In this document: in pieces, positions 28,201 through 35,828 of the stretch
How the letters are laid out: the number at the start of each line of letters is the position of its first letter
How positions within the stretch are numbered: position 1 is the stretch's first letter
Assembly: GCA_002069765.1 (NCBI GenBank)
Contig: MWBZ01000013.1
Coordinates: 21,206 to 85,205, forward strand
Direction: 5' to 3'
Length of the DNA: 64,000 bases
Source: a bacterium ADurb.Bin243
GTDB taxonomy: Bacteria; Muiribacteriota; UBA9980
Notes under the pieces: generated by a model
Database searches by the model: none
The model's input: only the letters and a program-made list of their open reading frames with translations
What the model was told of the DNA's origin: nothing
Translations under genes and position numbers: made by a program

Positions 28201-31200
28201 AATTGCCCTGTTTTAGTGAGTTTAGCGGTAGTTTCACAGCCGTTTTGCTCGTTCCATGAAATCTTAGCTTCGGCCGCGGTTACCGCGCCATCGTTAATGC
28301 CCGCGATCACAGGGGCATAAGGGCCCTTTTTATCTATAGTAAACGAAATAACGCTTTTAGCCGAAAGCCCGGTCGCGGGATCGACGGCTTCTACCTCAGC
28401 TAAAAAAGACCCTTCGTCTTTTATAATCGCGCCTTTTTTATACTCCAGAAACTCTCCGCCGCTTCGTTTCAGCCTTGCCGAAACTATAGCGCCTTCGATC
28501 TCTTTCCAGCCGAGCGATACGTCGGAGCCTGTAACCGCTCCATTTTCAACGCCCGTTACTTGCGGGGATTTCGGCCCCAATACCAGCCCGGTTAAAGTAC
28601 GATTAAAAGAAGCCTTCGAAACGATTTCAGTTTTCGTATCCTTGCGTCTGGCCGTTACAGTAACCGTATAAATGCCTTTCTCGCTAACCGGCGTTTCACG
28701 AATGTAAGATGAAGGCGCACCGTCGTCCCTGGACAATGTAGCAAAATATTCGATTTTATCCTGTTCTTCCCAGCTTATGCTTGTCATGCCCTTGCCGTTA
28801 TCGTAAATGGAAATAACCGGCGCATCCGGGGCGTACCTGTCGATTACAAAAGAAAGTTTTGAGGATTTTTTTCGGCCATTCGGCTTTGCCGCCGTGAGGG
28901 TTACGACATAACTGCCGTTAGCGTTAATTAAAGTATTTTTAACATACGGTTCAAACCGGCCTGAATCTTTTGAAATTTCGGCTGTAATAGTAGTTTTCTT
29001 TAAACCGCCTGTTTTAGAAAGTCCGGCCGCGCCAGGTTGATTTACGATATCTTCCCATGAAATTCTTACTTCGGAAGAAGTTACCGCGCCGTCAGCCACG
29101 CCAGAAATTACAGGCGCATCGGGTTCGGCCTTATCGATCTCGAATTCTATAGAGCGGCTGTTCAAAGCGCCGCCGGCATTGTTTTTAGCGTAAAGAGTCA
29201 GTTTATAAAAACCCGATTCGGATATAAGCGCCTTTTTGATATATTCGACTGGTTCTCCGCCGTTTTTGGAGAGCTTGGCGGTAAGAGTCACCCCGTCGAT
29301 ATCCTTCCACTCCAGGGCGACATCTTCGGAAACTATATCGTCGTTATAAACGCCTGTAATGTAGGGCACATCGGGCAAAGCAGAATTCACTGCGAACGAT
29401 ATCGACGAAAACGCAGTAACGCCGTTTCTTTCATTTGTAGACAAAAGTTCCAGCGTATATTCGCCGTCTTCGTTTATTTCATAACCGCTTACGTAATCCG
29501 ATTTCAACCCGTTTTTTTTAACCAGCTTAGCAGTGCTTTTCGTCCAGCGTTCGTCCTGCCAAAAAAGCGTTACCGGCTTTGCGGAAACTTCACCAGTGCC
29601 GATTCCCAATATGGCAGGCACCGCCGGCAAACTTTTATCGATAACGAATGACAAAGAAGCCTTATTAGAAGTATTGTTCGCGGTTTTAGTAACGCCGACT
29701 TCGAGCGTATAAGAACCTTCTTCGGATAAAATCGTGTTTTTAGAATATTCAGAATTTTGATTATTCTTTAACAGGCGTGCCTTACTCGTAACGCCTTCCT
29801 GCTCATTCCACGAAAGCGAAACATCTTTAGCGGTGATGGCGCCGTCATTTATGCCAAGTATAACCGGAGGAGCCGGCGGGGCGTTATCGTTTTTAATCTC
29901 ATAAAACTCTGAAACCACTTCAGAATCGAGCATATTCTCTTTCACCGCGACCGCCTTCAGGGTAGTCGATTGAGCGAGAGTTATGGGCTCGGAATAAACC
30001 ACTCCGTTAGAAGCGGAAGGCGTTGTTCCGTCGGTAGTGTATATTATTTTAGCGCCTTTGGCCTGCGCGATTATCTTAACTTGAAACCGATTGTAATTAG
30101 AGTATTTTCCACCCTGAGGATAAAAAACCGGCGGCGCGGCGTTTTCGAGTACCGGGCCTACTATATTAACATCATAAAAACCGCTGACGACGGCCGAATC
30201 CTGCATACCGTCATTAATTACGACAGCCTTTAAGGTTACGGGCTCCATAATAACGATAGGCGCGGTGTAAACCATGCCGTTCGTAAATGACGGAACTGTA
30301 CCGTCGAGAGTATATTTAATGGTCGCGCCGTTTAACGAGCTTACTATCGCTACGGTCTGTCTTGATATAAACTTGCCCGGCGCCGGGTTAAAAACAGCGG
30401 CAGGGGCCGTAACGACGGGCGCTTTAACAACATATACCGCCTGATTCACTATTGATGAAGCCGCGTCTTTTACCGCCACCGCTTTTATGGTGGTATCGGC
30501 CGAAACTATTACCGGCGAGGAAAAAATCGTGCCGTTGGAAGCCGACGGCTCGCTGCCGTCTATAGTGTAGTAAATATCAGCGCCTGGAGTGCGCGAAGCC
30601 ATCGTCACGACCTTCGACATTTTATAAACGCCGGTCGGCGGGTCGAAAACAGGCGGATATATAGAAGTAATACCGTCATTGATAACGGGCTTTTTACCGT
30701 CGGTCACATCGGTTACTGGCGGTGATGTCTTGCCGTTTTCGCCGACGAGATTGTCTATTTTGAAGGTCACGTCTTTTGGATCAGAATCGCTAACGGTAGT
30801 ATTTGCAACATAAGTCGTGCCGTCGATTTTAGTGACGGTCACTTCACGGTCATAAATCACTACTTTAGGCGGAAATATAAGAAGCTTACTAGTGGTAAAC
30901 GCGAGCTGCAATTCATCTCCGACATTTAGCGTTCTGGGCGTAATCGTAACTGAAGTAACCGAAGGCGGCGCGTCATCTGCATTTACGCCGGCATTTTTAG
31001 CGCTTCCGTCGACGACCGCTACGCTCGTGCGGCCGTCTATCTTGGTGCCGGCTATTTCTATGCTCGTATTGATCGAAAGGTCCGAGGCCTTCTGTTGCAC
31101 CTTTGCGTTCTTAAGCGTAAGCACGTAATCGGATATTACGCCCGACGCGCTTGGCACGACGCTTTTCTCACGTGTATTTTCGAATATCGAATGTTTTTCG

Positions 31201-31967
31201 GCCGCGCTGAGTTCAGCGGTTACAAGCACGGTCTTAATAGCGTCAACCGCCTTGGACATTTCACGTATTACATCCGCCCCTCCGACTTTGTTTTCAATAA
31301 CCAAATCGGTGAGAGTTTTTTCTTTAGCGCTAAGTACGCGAACTACAACTTCCTGCGACTGCTCGTTGCTGCCGAGCGTTATCAGGGGAACGGTTATTTC
31401 CATTTTATTATCATTGGCAAGAACCGCGCGCGCGGTTGACTCGGAATTGATAAGAACGCCTTTAACGTAAAGTTTTTTAACGTCTTTAGGAATCTCAGAA
31501 TATGCCGGTACCTGACCCGGAATGCTCGACAGGACTACCTTATTCAATATCTTACTCTTGATTGCTATAAACGGCGTCTTTTTACCGGTTTCTATATTGA
31601 TCGTCGTTTTGTACTTATACCTGTACTGCACGTCGTCGCTCGCTTCGATGACCACCGGCGCAAGCTCTTTCGACATCGATGGATCGTCCCGGTCTATAAC
31701 GGCTATACTGAATTCTTTCAAATCGCCGAATTCGGCGGCGCGTTCGATTCCCGACGGCGCGCCCGGAACGGGAACTGTTGTATTTTCAGCTATATCGTTT
31801 GGAATGGGACCTTCGATTATCATCTGCTTTTCGGCAACGCCGGTCTGAGTTCCACCGCCGGGAACAGCCGAGCTTCCGCCGTCGCCGCAACCGGAAATAA
31901 TAAAAAATGTGAATAAAGAAAAAATCAATGCAACCAAAAAATAATGATTACGAGACATTTTACGCAT
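22260..31967 (-). CDS. Giant modular lipoprotein 3 with 17 Ig-like repeats
   Basis: At 3,235 residues this is the largest gene here. Signal peptide and lipobox ISGC precede a Gly/Ser linker. The N-terminal module (PGQVPAYSEIPKDVKKLYVKG) and Ig-like domain match the other two giants. Residues about 436-692 are three chitobiase-C-type repeats. Residues about 692-2207 are 17 Ig-like repeats of about 85 residues (VISGVxxGxVT, EYKKG, GxYxLEVTA, FxIDxxxPxxP). Four repeats of about 115 residues follow (ISIxQPG, WTYEY, to about 2659), then one unit with GGSTYTLKWSAS, then four SGYP-like FN3 units to the end. Repeat 7 carries an aromatic and Gly/Pro-rich insert, and a C-terminal loop is Met-rich. GGAG lies 8 nt before the ATG. 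The gene is directly downstream of the two-component operon. Its role is probably surface structure or adhesion, by inference only. Confidence 0.92.
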   Translation of the reverse strand: MRKMSRNHYFLVALIFSLFTFFIISGCGDGGSSAVPGGGTQTGVAEKQMIIEGPIPNDIAENTTVPVPGAPSGIERAAEFGDLKEFSIAVIDRDDPSMSKELAPVVIEASDDVQYRYKYKTTINIETGKKTPFIAIKSKILNKVVLSSIPGQVPAYSEIPKDVKKLYVKGVLINSESTARAVLANDNKMEITVPLITLGSNEQSQEVVVRVLSAKEKTLTDLVIENKVGGADVIREMSKAVDAIKTVLVTAELSAAEKHSIFENTREKSVVPSASGVISDYVLTLKNAKVQQKASDLSINTSIEIAGTKIDGRTSVAVVDGSAKNAGVNADDAPPSVTSVTITPRTLNVGDELQLAFTTSKLLIFPPKVVIYDREVTVTKIDGTTYVANTTVSDSDPKDVTFKIDNLVGENGKTSPPVTDVTDGKKPVINDGITSIYPPVFDPPTGVYKMSKVVTMASRTPGADIYYTIDGSEPSASNGTIFSSPVIVSADTTIKAVAVKDAASSIVNQAVYVVKAPVVTAPAAVFNPAPGKFISRQTVAIVSSLNGATIKYTLDGTVPSFTNGMVYTAPIVIMEPVTLKAVVINDGMQDSAVVSGFYDVNIVGPVLENAAPPVFYPQGGKYSNYNRFQVKIIAQAKGAKIIYTTDGTTPSASNGVVYSEPITLAQSTTLKAVAVKENMLDSEVVSEFYEIKNDNAPPAPPVILGINDGAITAKDVSLSWNEQEGVTSKARLLKNNQNSEYSKNTILSEEGSYTLEVGVTKTANNTSNKASLSFVIDKSLPAVPAILGIGTGEVSAKPVTLFWQDERWTKSTAKLVKKNGLKSDYVSGYEINEDGEYTLELLSTNERNGVTAFSSISFAVNSALPDVPYITGVYNDDIVSEDVALEWKDIDGVTLTAKLSKNGGEPVEYIKKALISESGFYKLTLYAKNNAGGALNSRSIEFEIDKAEPDAPVISGVADGAVTSSEVRISWEDIVNQPGAAGLSKTGGLKKTTITAEISKDSGRFEPYVKNTLINANGSYVVTLTAAKPNGRKKSSKLSFVIDRYAPDAPVISIYDNGKGMTSISWEEQDKIEYFATLSRDDGAPSSYIRETPVSEKGIYTVTVTARRKDTKTEIVSKASFNRTLTGLVLGPKSPQVTGVENGAVTGSDVSLGWKEIEGAIVSARLKRSGGEFLEYKKGAIIKDEGSFLAEVEAVDPATGLSAKSVISFTIDKKGPYAPVIAGINDGAVTAAEAKISWNEQNGCETTAKLTKTGQLNKSNSDSHYFPGYPGMYPGMGMYPGDYHDPLYYQFYFYRFYNLRSNVNVNETQRQETAYEKNSAVAEDGEYELEVTAKKLLNGLSASSKIKFTVDTKAPDAPYIMGIENGMVTADDVKLYWQKSEGVKYSAKLVKDGTMTLAYENGSPITVEGTYYLEVVATREANGKTASVSKKFKIDRSAPAVPVIKGISEGDSIAKDVEISWDDVESMSITAKISRDGSAAREYKKGAKLVEEGAYAFELSVTNPVTKTSNKKTIYFTIDRKKPDAPVISGITDGGVYGYAVSAAWQLQPGIVYKAFIVKESGALNDYLSASPVSVDGDYRIAVTAIKANGLTSESAVKFRIDKKSPASPVIELKNGSGGGAPAPSYGGLIKQPINGPTLVGWNEQEGCVTSATISKNGVESVSYQKDSPINEEGKYFVEVTAVKTKNGMQSKSSMRFSRMPDGFDAGPLAPKFTGVVAGSVNSKEAAVSWQEEPGVSYYARLTKNGGNPIEFVNGSKISNDGSYDIEVTARKESNGLTNRAAISFKVDTSLPAVPVIEGISPDGVSASTLSLSWKEIAGVYYSASIKKNDDVITSYGNGFPITENGRYVLEVTATKLSNGLKSKTALNFTIDKNPPEEPVILGVETGSTTPKPVSIEWKTQEGVKTAALIYRDGRSPRAFASGTTLLEDGSYKIEVTAYKVSNGLSSKSSKSFIINKSIPETPRVSGVENLKIYNSPVKPLWEEPSGVSVRAKLSKDGASAVDFIKGSIVAENGRYMLSVTAYGANDLSNETVLSFVVDRSAPEAPAISIVSKDAATMATWIENQGFSYSAKISKTGGIAEEYKNGNSITEDGFYTLELTVVKVSNGLSVKSSVNFTRTGVKIEKGPAAPQVSGVENGKYYNAAVTPFWKEIDGAKISAILTKFGNQPSAIVNSTKITDDGSYILEVTAANSSNNMSSKTTAAFIIDTTRPSAVLKYSANPAAEGVMRITAFYSETLAKGSVPKISINQPGSADITGAAMTQDSSNPASWYYDYTVKAADGSAYIDGVATVKLSDVSDPAGNVSQAAQNDSFVINTSAPAAAINYSFTPAVSQNMSKGAPDRSPAASKANVFRAGKLTVIVSFANDIKTGQTPKIFIDQPGYGDVKDQPMAIGSSRRVWTYEYSIKPEDGQAYIDGQASVSISNAMDESGRLFLQPANRTFTIDTRMPSVELSYSSNPAPAGKLTITAKYSELLQEGCAPYISIFQQGSYELVDAVMTRGASSDVWTYEYTVKSSDLKEFKDGKAMVLLSPVTDAAGNISKRPYNSTFLIGTAVANYAVLTFGSNPARAGKMTVTAVFKDDYSGAGGPRISIEQPGKADVMQKWMTQGASRKIWTYDYVINDNNGVDFIDGTAIVSLLDDMGGKIEITGGNTFSIDTTPPAVALLSLNDGAEKLIGGSTYTLKWSASDSGGLDPAPVTIAFYNGLNWTTVETGLANSGTYDWKVPSVDLSTAKVSVSAVDKVGNRSTSPSRNPFTIISSGPSWSLGYPKAEASSSSSFKVTAKSDRGGKLYYMVFPGSAGIASLPAANVKAGNFDGAVKTASGAVDITASTELSFEVKELNVSSAYDIFLIIEDSNMIMQKEPQKISVTTLSKGIAFSSGYPAASQSGESYSMKINIRVKTGEAGKVYISGFNLYSFEPVPAPPTSTEVKDGRWSYYRARPSVMKIDMTAGTEMTQSIDMMMVDPMMMMYMDMPGMEPQSNYILYAVAEDANGNLMDKPVKINWKSPILKISIPNDSNSLTKNSMSVKISSDSSGRAYYIVSKNSSAPSLEQLKNGADASGGSVANGFKGELDLEANSEKTIAVSGLSESTQYYFFAAIESDNNMVSSVASSNQITRGLEPIMLPGHPYSIVNWNAQSRWGVSLNSPGTVYAVAVPRGSKVPSAEQIKNGLNAEGKAAPDKGAIKPPEFSTDYWAADQHILFTKLTRWAEYDMYYVMADVNGKLYNVNKMEFMAR

Positions 31968-32314
31968 CTTACCAACTCCATTATTTAAATTTTATTTGTT
32001 TATTTTTACTTACAAAAACAAAATAGGATGAACAATATATGAAGATATTATCCAAAGTATAATTAGCGGCTTAACGAAAAGAATGTCGAGCTTTATATAT
32101 TTTTTAACGCTCAATAAAAAGCGTTTTTCGCTCAACACCAATATTTTATCAGAGTTATTTTAATGAAAATCAATAATCATGACTCTTCAAAATTAAAATA
32201 ATTTATAAAATACATAAGACGTATTATATAACAAATAATTTGCAATTTTATTGCGCATTTATCGCATTTTAATTGCATTTTAATTGTATTTTTATTGCAT
32301 TGTGAGGAAGAGAT
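31968..32314. other. Regulatory intergenic region between response regulator and giant lipoprotein 3
   Basis: This is 347 nt of very AT-rich DNA without a gene. It contains the 11-bp repeat array and, on the minus strand, a TATACT box at about 130 nt before the lipoprotein start with no convincing -35. It is the natural place for the control region of the lipoprotein 3-2 operon. Confidence 0.6.
32241..32306. repeat. Six in-phase 11-bp direct repeats, PhoB-box-like operator candidate
   Basis: Six adjacent units start at 32241, 32252, 32263, 32274, 32285 and 32296, with consensus TGCATTTTAAT. Each unit is exactly 11 bp. OmpR/PhoB-family regulators bind tandem 11-bp direct repeats, and such a regulator is encoded immediately next to this array. 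It lies 274 to 340 nt upstream of giant lipoprotein 3. Confidence 0.65.
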
Positions 32315-33046
32315 TTAAGAAGAAGTTTCTACCGCTTCAAAATTTATAGTATAGCCTATTTTGGAAATATTTACGATAAGGGTTTCATAAGGCGCGATTT
32401 TTTTTCGCAGCCTCGAAATATGCGGTGGAAGGCCGTTTGATTCGATAATATTATTTTTCCAGACGATATCGATAAGTTCTTCGCCGGCGATAACGCGCCC
32501 GGGATTCATGACTAGAGTTTTAAAAAGGGCAAGCTCAGTATAACTCAACTGGTTTTTTCTTCCGTTGGAAACTATTTTTCCCGATTCGAAATCCACTTCC
32601 AATTTTTTAAACTTAAATTTTTTAAGCGGCTTTTTGTTTGAAGCTCCGCGGTTATTAACGTAACGCTTGACTACCGCTTTTATTCTGGATTTGAGTTCGA
32701 GAAGTGAAAAAGGCTTTGAAACGTAATCATCGGCGCCGAGTTCAAGACCGGCGACCCGGTCAGTTTCTTTATTTTGCGATGAAAGAACTATAACAGGAAC
32801 GTTAACCGCGAAAGCTCTCATACTTTTTAATAAATCGAATCCAAGGCCGTCGGGTAAAACGATATCCAGAATGATAACGTCAAAATTATAAGCCGAGATA
32901 AAATTATCTCCGAGACATGCGGCCGCTTCGTTCAGCGAACACACGCGGCGAGCCTGCCAGCCTTCGGCCTCGAATACTCTGATAAGCCCGTCTGAAAGCA
33001 AATCATCATCATCTATGATTAAAATTTTATATTTATTATTTATCAT
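32315..33046 (-). CDS. OmpR/PhoB-family response regulator
   Basis: This cytoplasmic transcription regulator has an N-terminal receiver domain (ILIIDDDDLLSDG; phospho-acceptor Asp in VIILDIVLPDG; Lys in DDYVSKPF) and a C-terminal winged helix (LSYTELALFKTLVMNPGRVI, LPPHISRLRKKIAP). The ATG at 33046 (MINNKYK) is preferred over a TTG seven codons upstream, because receiver domains begin a few residues before the first strand. It is 48 nt downstream of the membrane kinase, its likely partner. Direct repeats that suit this class of DNA-binding domain lie just past its stop codon. The lipoprotein operon is the likely target by position. Confidence 0.93.
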   Translation of the reverse strand: MINNKYKILIIDDDDLLSDGLIRVFEAEGWQARRVCSLNEAAACLGDNFISAYNFDVIILDIVLPDGLGFDLLKSMRAFAVNVPVIVLSSQNKETDRVAGLELGADDYVSKPFSLLELKSRIKAVVKRYVNNRGASNKKPLKKFKFKKLEVDFESGKIVSNGRKNQLSYTELALFKTLVMNPGRVIAGEELIDIVWKNNIIESNGLPPHISRLRKKIAPYETLIVNISKIGYTINFEAVETSS

Positions 33047-33094
33047 CTTATCAACACGTTCTTTCAAAAAAACTTAGATAATACCTTATCGAAA

Positions 33095-34516
33095 CTAATC
33101 CTGCCACAGCGGCATGGTAAGTTTCACTTCCGTCCCGTTTCCCGGCGAACTCGTTATCCGCATAGCGCCGCCGTTAAGTTCGGCGAACTCCCTGCAGATC
33201 AATAATCCAAGGCCCGTTCCGGTTTCGCCGGCGGTCCCTTTTGAAATATGATTATACCTGTCGAAGTTAAAAATACCGTCAACAACCTCGCTTTTCATTC
33301 CGACGCCGTTATCTTTTACTATAACCGCGGCCGTGTCTTTTTCAACTGCCGCGGCAATTATTATTTCGCCGCCGGCATTTGTAAACTTAATCGCGTTATT
33401 GACCAGATTTCTAAGTATGGTAGAAAACATTCGGCGGTCGGCGCGAAACCCGATATCGGAAACAATATGGTTTTTAATGAATATATTTTTCTGGCGAGCT
33501 CTTAATTCAAGGATTTTCATCACTTCTAAAACGATCTCGCTCACAGTCACGCGCGAAGGATTACATTCGATATTACGCGTCTGGGCCTTCGCCCATTCAA
33601 GCAGATTTTCGAGCAGCGCGGCGACGCCGTGCGAAGTTTTTTTCAATAATTTCAGATCCGCGGCGATTTCCGGCGGAATATCGCGTTCGCCGCCCATAGC
33701 GGATAGTAATGATGCCATGCCATCGACCGGATTTCTTAAATCATGGGAAATTATAGAAATAAATTTTGCCTTTGCCGCATCGCTTTTTTCCAGTTTTGAT
33801 ATGTTTTTACGAAGAATATCTTCGCTTTCTCTGAGGCTATCTTCCAATCTTAAATTGAGCATTAAAAGAAAGATCGTATAAGAGCCGACAAAATATAAAT
33901 TTATGAAAATAAGCGTTAAAACATATAAATCTTTTTCAATCCCTTCTTTTGCGCTCATCATATTAAACGAGAGCGGACCGTCATGCAAAATAAAAACAAC
34001 GGCCCTGAATAAAAAAAATAAAGAGATTGATAGGTAAATAAGCGCCGCCACACGGCCTGTGCTTTTTATCGAAGTTATATCGTTGTAAAAAAATAATACA
34101 TGAAAAAGGTGGTAAAACAAAGCAAAATGAAGCGCGCAAATAAACGCCAGCCTGATTTTTAAATATTGCGGCGATATAAAAGTAGTGTGATACACCACGA
34201 TAAAAACCGCGGCGATCAGCGCGGCATAATAACCCGGCACGGTGCGAAGGCCGATAAAATTTTTAATCCCGAAGGTCAATAAAGCGACCCCGGCGGCAGT
34301 TACGCTATTGGCCAGAACTATAGAAATAAAAGGCGTGGTAAAGTTTTGCGATGAAAACAACATCAGAGCTATCGAAATGACTACAAAGCTCATGCCGAGC
34401 TGAATAGTGCCGTCATACCTCTTTTTTATATGGCTGAAATATAAAAACATTATGCCGAGCAAAAAGCCTTCGATAAACGATAAAAGCAGTAATGTTCTTA
34501 AATCGAGAGATACCAT
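33095..34516 (-). CDS. Membrane histidine kinase with seven-helix N-terminal sensor
   Basis: The 473-residue kinase has about seven hydrophobic segments in residues 5-225, with no large outer loop, so it probably senses something in or near the membrane. A short coiled coil (RLEDSLRESEDILRKNISKL) leads to the dimerisation domain with the phospho-acceptor His in FISIISHDLRNPVDG. The ATPase domain has NLVNNAIKFT, VKDNGVGM and TGLGLLICREF. It is the middle gene of the operon, 25 nt after the receiver-kinase and 48 nt before the regulator. The dead copy at 11803-12325 is its closest relative in the window. Confidence 0.92.
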   Translation of the reverse strand: MVSLDLRTLLLLSFIEGFLLGIMFLYFSHIKKRYDGTIQLGMSFVVISIALMLFSSQNFTTPFISIVLANSVTAAGVALLTFGIKNFIGLRTVPGYYAALIAAVFIVVYHTTFISPQYLKIRLAFICALHFALFYHLFHVLFFYNDITSIKSTGRVAALIYLSISLFFLFRAVVFILHDGPLSFNMMSAKEGIEKDLYVLTLIFINLYFVGSYTIFLLMLNLRLEDSLRESEDILRKNISKLEKSDAAKAKFISIISHDLRNPVDGMASLLSAMGGERDIPPEIAADLKLLKKTSHGVAALLENLLEWAKAQTRNIECNPSRVTVSEIVLEVMKILELRARQKNIFIKNHIVSDIGFRADRRMFSTILRNLVNNAIKFTNAGGEIIIAAAVEKDTAAVIVKDNGVGMKSEVVDGIFNFDRYNHISKGTAGETGTGLGLLICREFAELNGGAMRITSSPGNGTEVKLTMPLWQD

Positions 34517-34541
34517 AATTAATAAAACCTTTTTCCGTAAT

Positions 34542-35624
34542 TTATCCGGCGAAAGTGAAAGAAAATTCGCTTCCTTCGCCTAATTTACTTTTGACCGATA
34601 TTTTTCCGCCGCAAACGGCGGCGAGGTCTTTGCATATCATAAGCCCTACGCCCGAACCCTTTTCCTTCATCGTACCGGCGGTCGAAAGCACCTCGCGGCT
34701 TTCCATTATTCGTGAAATCATAGCCGGATCCATGCCTATGCCAGTATCTTCAACGCTGATCGTAATTAAAGCGCCTTCTATAGACGCCTTTACGCAAATA
34801 AAACCCGAAGCGGTAAATTTTAACGCGTTACGAATAAAGTTTCTGACGATTATCTCGATCAGGCGACTGTCAGCGGTAATTTCAATATCATCTGAAAAAT
34901 CAGATTTTATAACTATATTTTTATCTGAAGCGTATGCGCCGTAATCGCCGATACAGCGGTCTATCAATGATTTTAAAGTGAATTTTTCGCGGCGCACCGA
35001 CGCGCCGGAGCTCTGTAATACCGACCATTGCAGTAAATTTTCCATTAAATCGGTAACCGACGATATTGAATTTTTAATTTTTTTAAAGCTATCGCTGAAA
35101 TACGGAGAAGTTTCACCGAGTTCCTTTTCGAGCATCTGCGTATAAAGCGCAAGATTGCCAACCGGCCCTCGCATGTCATGAGAAAGTATCGATAAAAGCC
35201 GGTCTTTCCAGACGCTTAAAGCCGCGAGCCGGTCGGACGCGATTTTTGATTCAAGATGCGCCCTGACGCGCGATTTAACTTCGCGAGGGTTGAACGGCTT
35301 TGAAATATAATCTATTCCCCCGCTGTCGAAACCGCGCTCTATGCTTTCGGCGTCGTTGAGAGAAGTTATGAAAATAACCGGGATAAAAGCCGAAGCAGGA
35401 TCGTTTTTAATTTTTTTACATAACTCGAAACCGTCCATGCCGGGCATTAATACATCTAGAAGTATAATATCGGGCGTGTCCGCTTTGATCGCGTCGACGG
35501 CTTCGTTTCCGTTTAAAGCCACGCTGAATCGGATTTCTTCGATTTGCGACAATATTTTTTTGAGAGCGGCCGCATTAATCGGCTGATCGTCGACAATTAA
35601 TACGTGAGCTGCCTGGAATTCCAA
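34542..35624 (-). CDS. Receiver-histidine kinase fusion
   Basis: This cytoplasmic signalling protein has the receiver first and the kinase after it. The receiver has VLIVDDQPINAAALK, the phospho-acceptor Asp in IILLDVLMPGMDG and Lys in YISKPFNPRE. The kinase part has His in LLSILSHDMRGPVGN, then RNFIRNALKFT, VEDTGIGM and GSGVGLMICKD. The reading frame begins at a TTG at 35648, but GGAGGT lies inside that stretch, so TTG at 35624 (then EFQAAHVLIVDD) is preferred; the ATT one codon earlier is better spaced but non-standard. It heads the three-gene operon, so a phosphorelay with the other kinase and the regulator is plausible. Confidence 0.9.
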   Translation of the reverse strand: MEFQAAHVLIVDDQPINAAALKKILSQIEEIRFSVALNGNEAVDAIKADTPDIILLDVLMPGMDGFELCKKIKNDPASAFIPVIFITSLNDAESIERGFDSGGIDYISKPFNPREVKSRVRAHLESKIASDRLAALSVWKDRLLSILSHDMRGPVGNLALYTQMLEKELGETSPYFSDSFKKIKNSISSVTDLMENLLQWSVLQSSGASVRREKFTLKSLIDRCIGDYGAYASDKNIVIKSDFSDDIEITADSRLIEIIVRNFIRNALKFTASGFICVKASIEGALITISVEDTGIGMDPAMISRIMESREVLSTAGTMKEKGSGVGLMICKDLAAVCGGKISVKSKLGEGSEFSFTFAG

Positions 35625-35668
35625 AATATTGTAAAACCTCCGTTTCAATAGATATTAACAACTGGTTT

Positions 35669-35697
35669 ATTTTATCAGAATATGTCCGATTTGTCAA
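35669..35697 (-). promoter_or_regulatory. Promoter of the three-gene signalling operon
   Basis: On the minus strand there is TTGACA (35692-35697), a 17-nt spacer and TAAAAT (35669-35674). It lies 45 nt upstream of the receiver-kinase start and is consensus in spacing. Confidence 0.7.
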
Positions 35698-35730
35698 AAT
35701 AATCGCACGAAAATCGCAAGTTATTTTAAT

Positions 35731-35760
35731 TTGACAATACGTCCGGGTTTAATATATAAT
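35731..35760 (+). promoter_or_regulatory. Promoter of the alcohol dehydrogenase gene
   Basis: TTGACA (35731-35736), an 18-nt spacer and TATAAT (35755-35760) lie 69 nt upstream of the start codon. Both boxes are perfect. Confidence 0.8.
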
Positions 35761-35828
35761 GAAAAATTAAATTTCCTGTTTATAAAGTTAATATTTAAAA
35801 TTTTAAAAACAAACGAGGATTATATTTA

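Noticed and set aside
22260..31967. Tandem repeats as an assembly artefact
   Set aside because: The 17 Ig-like repeats differ strongly from each other in residues and codons, so they are old duplications, and the frame stays open for 3,235 codons.
32107..32130. Terminator hairpin AACGCT/AGCGTT before giant lipoprotein 3
   Set aside because: The T-run is on the plus strand, where no gene ends; the stem is only 6 bp in AT-rich DNA.
32241..32306. CRISPR array
   Set aside because: The units are 11 bp and contiguous with no spacers, and no cas gene is present.
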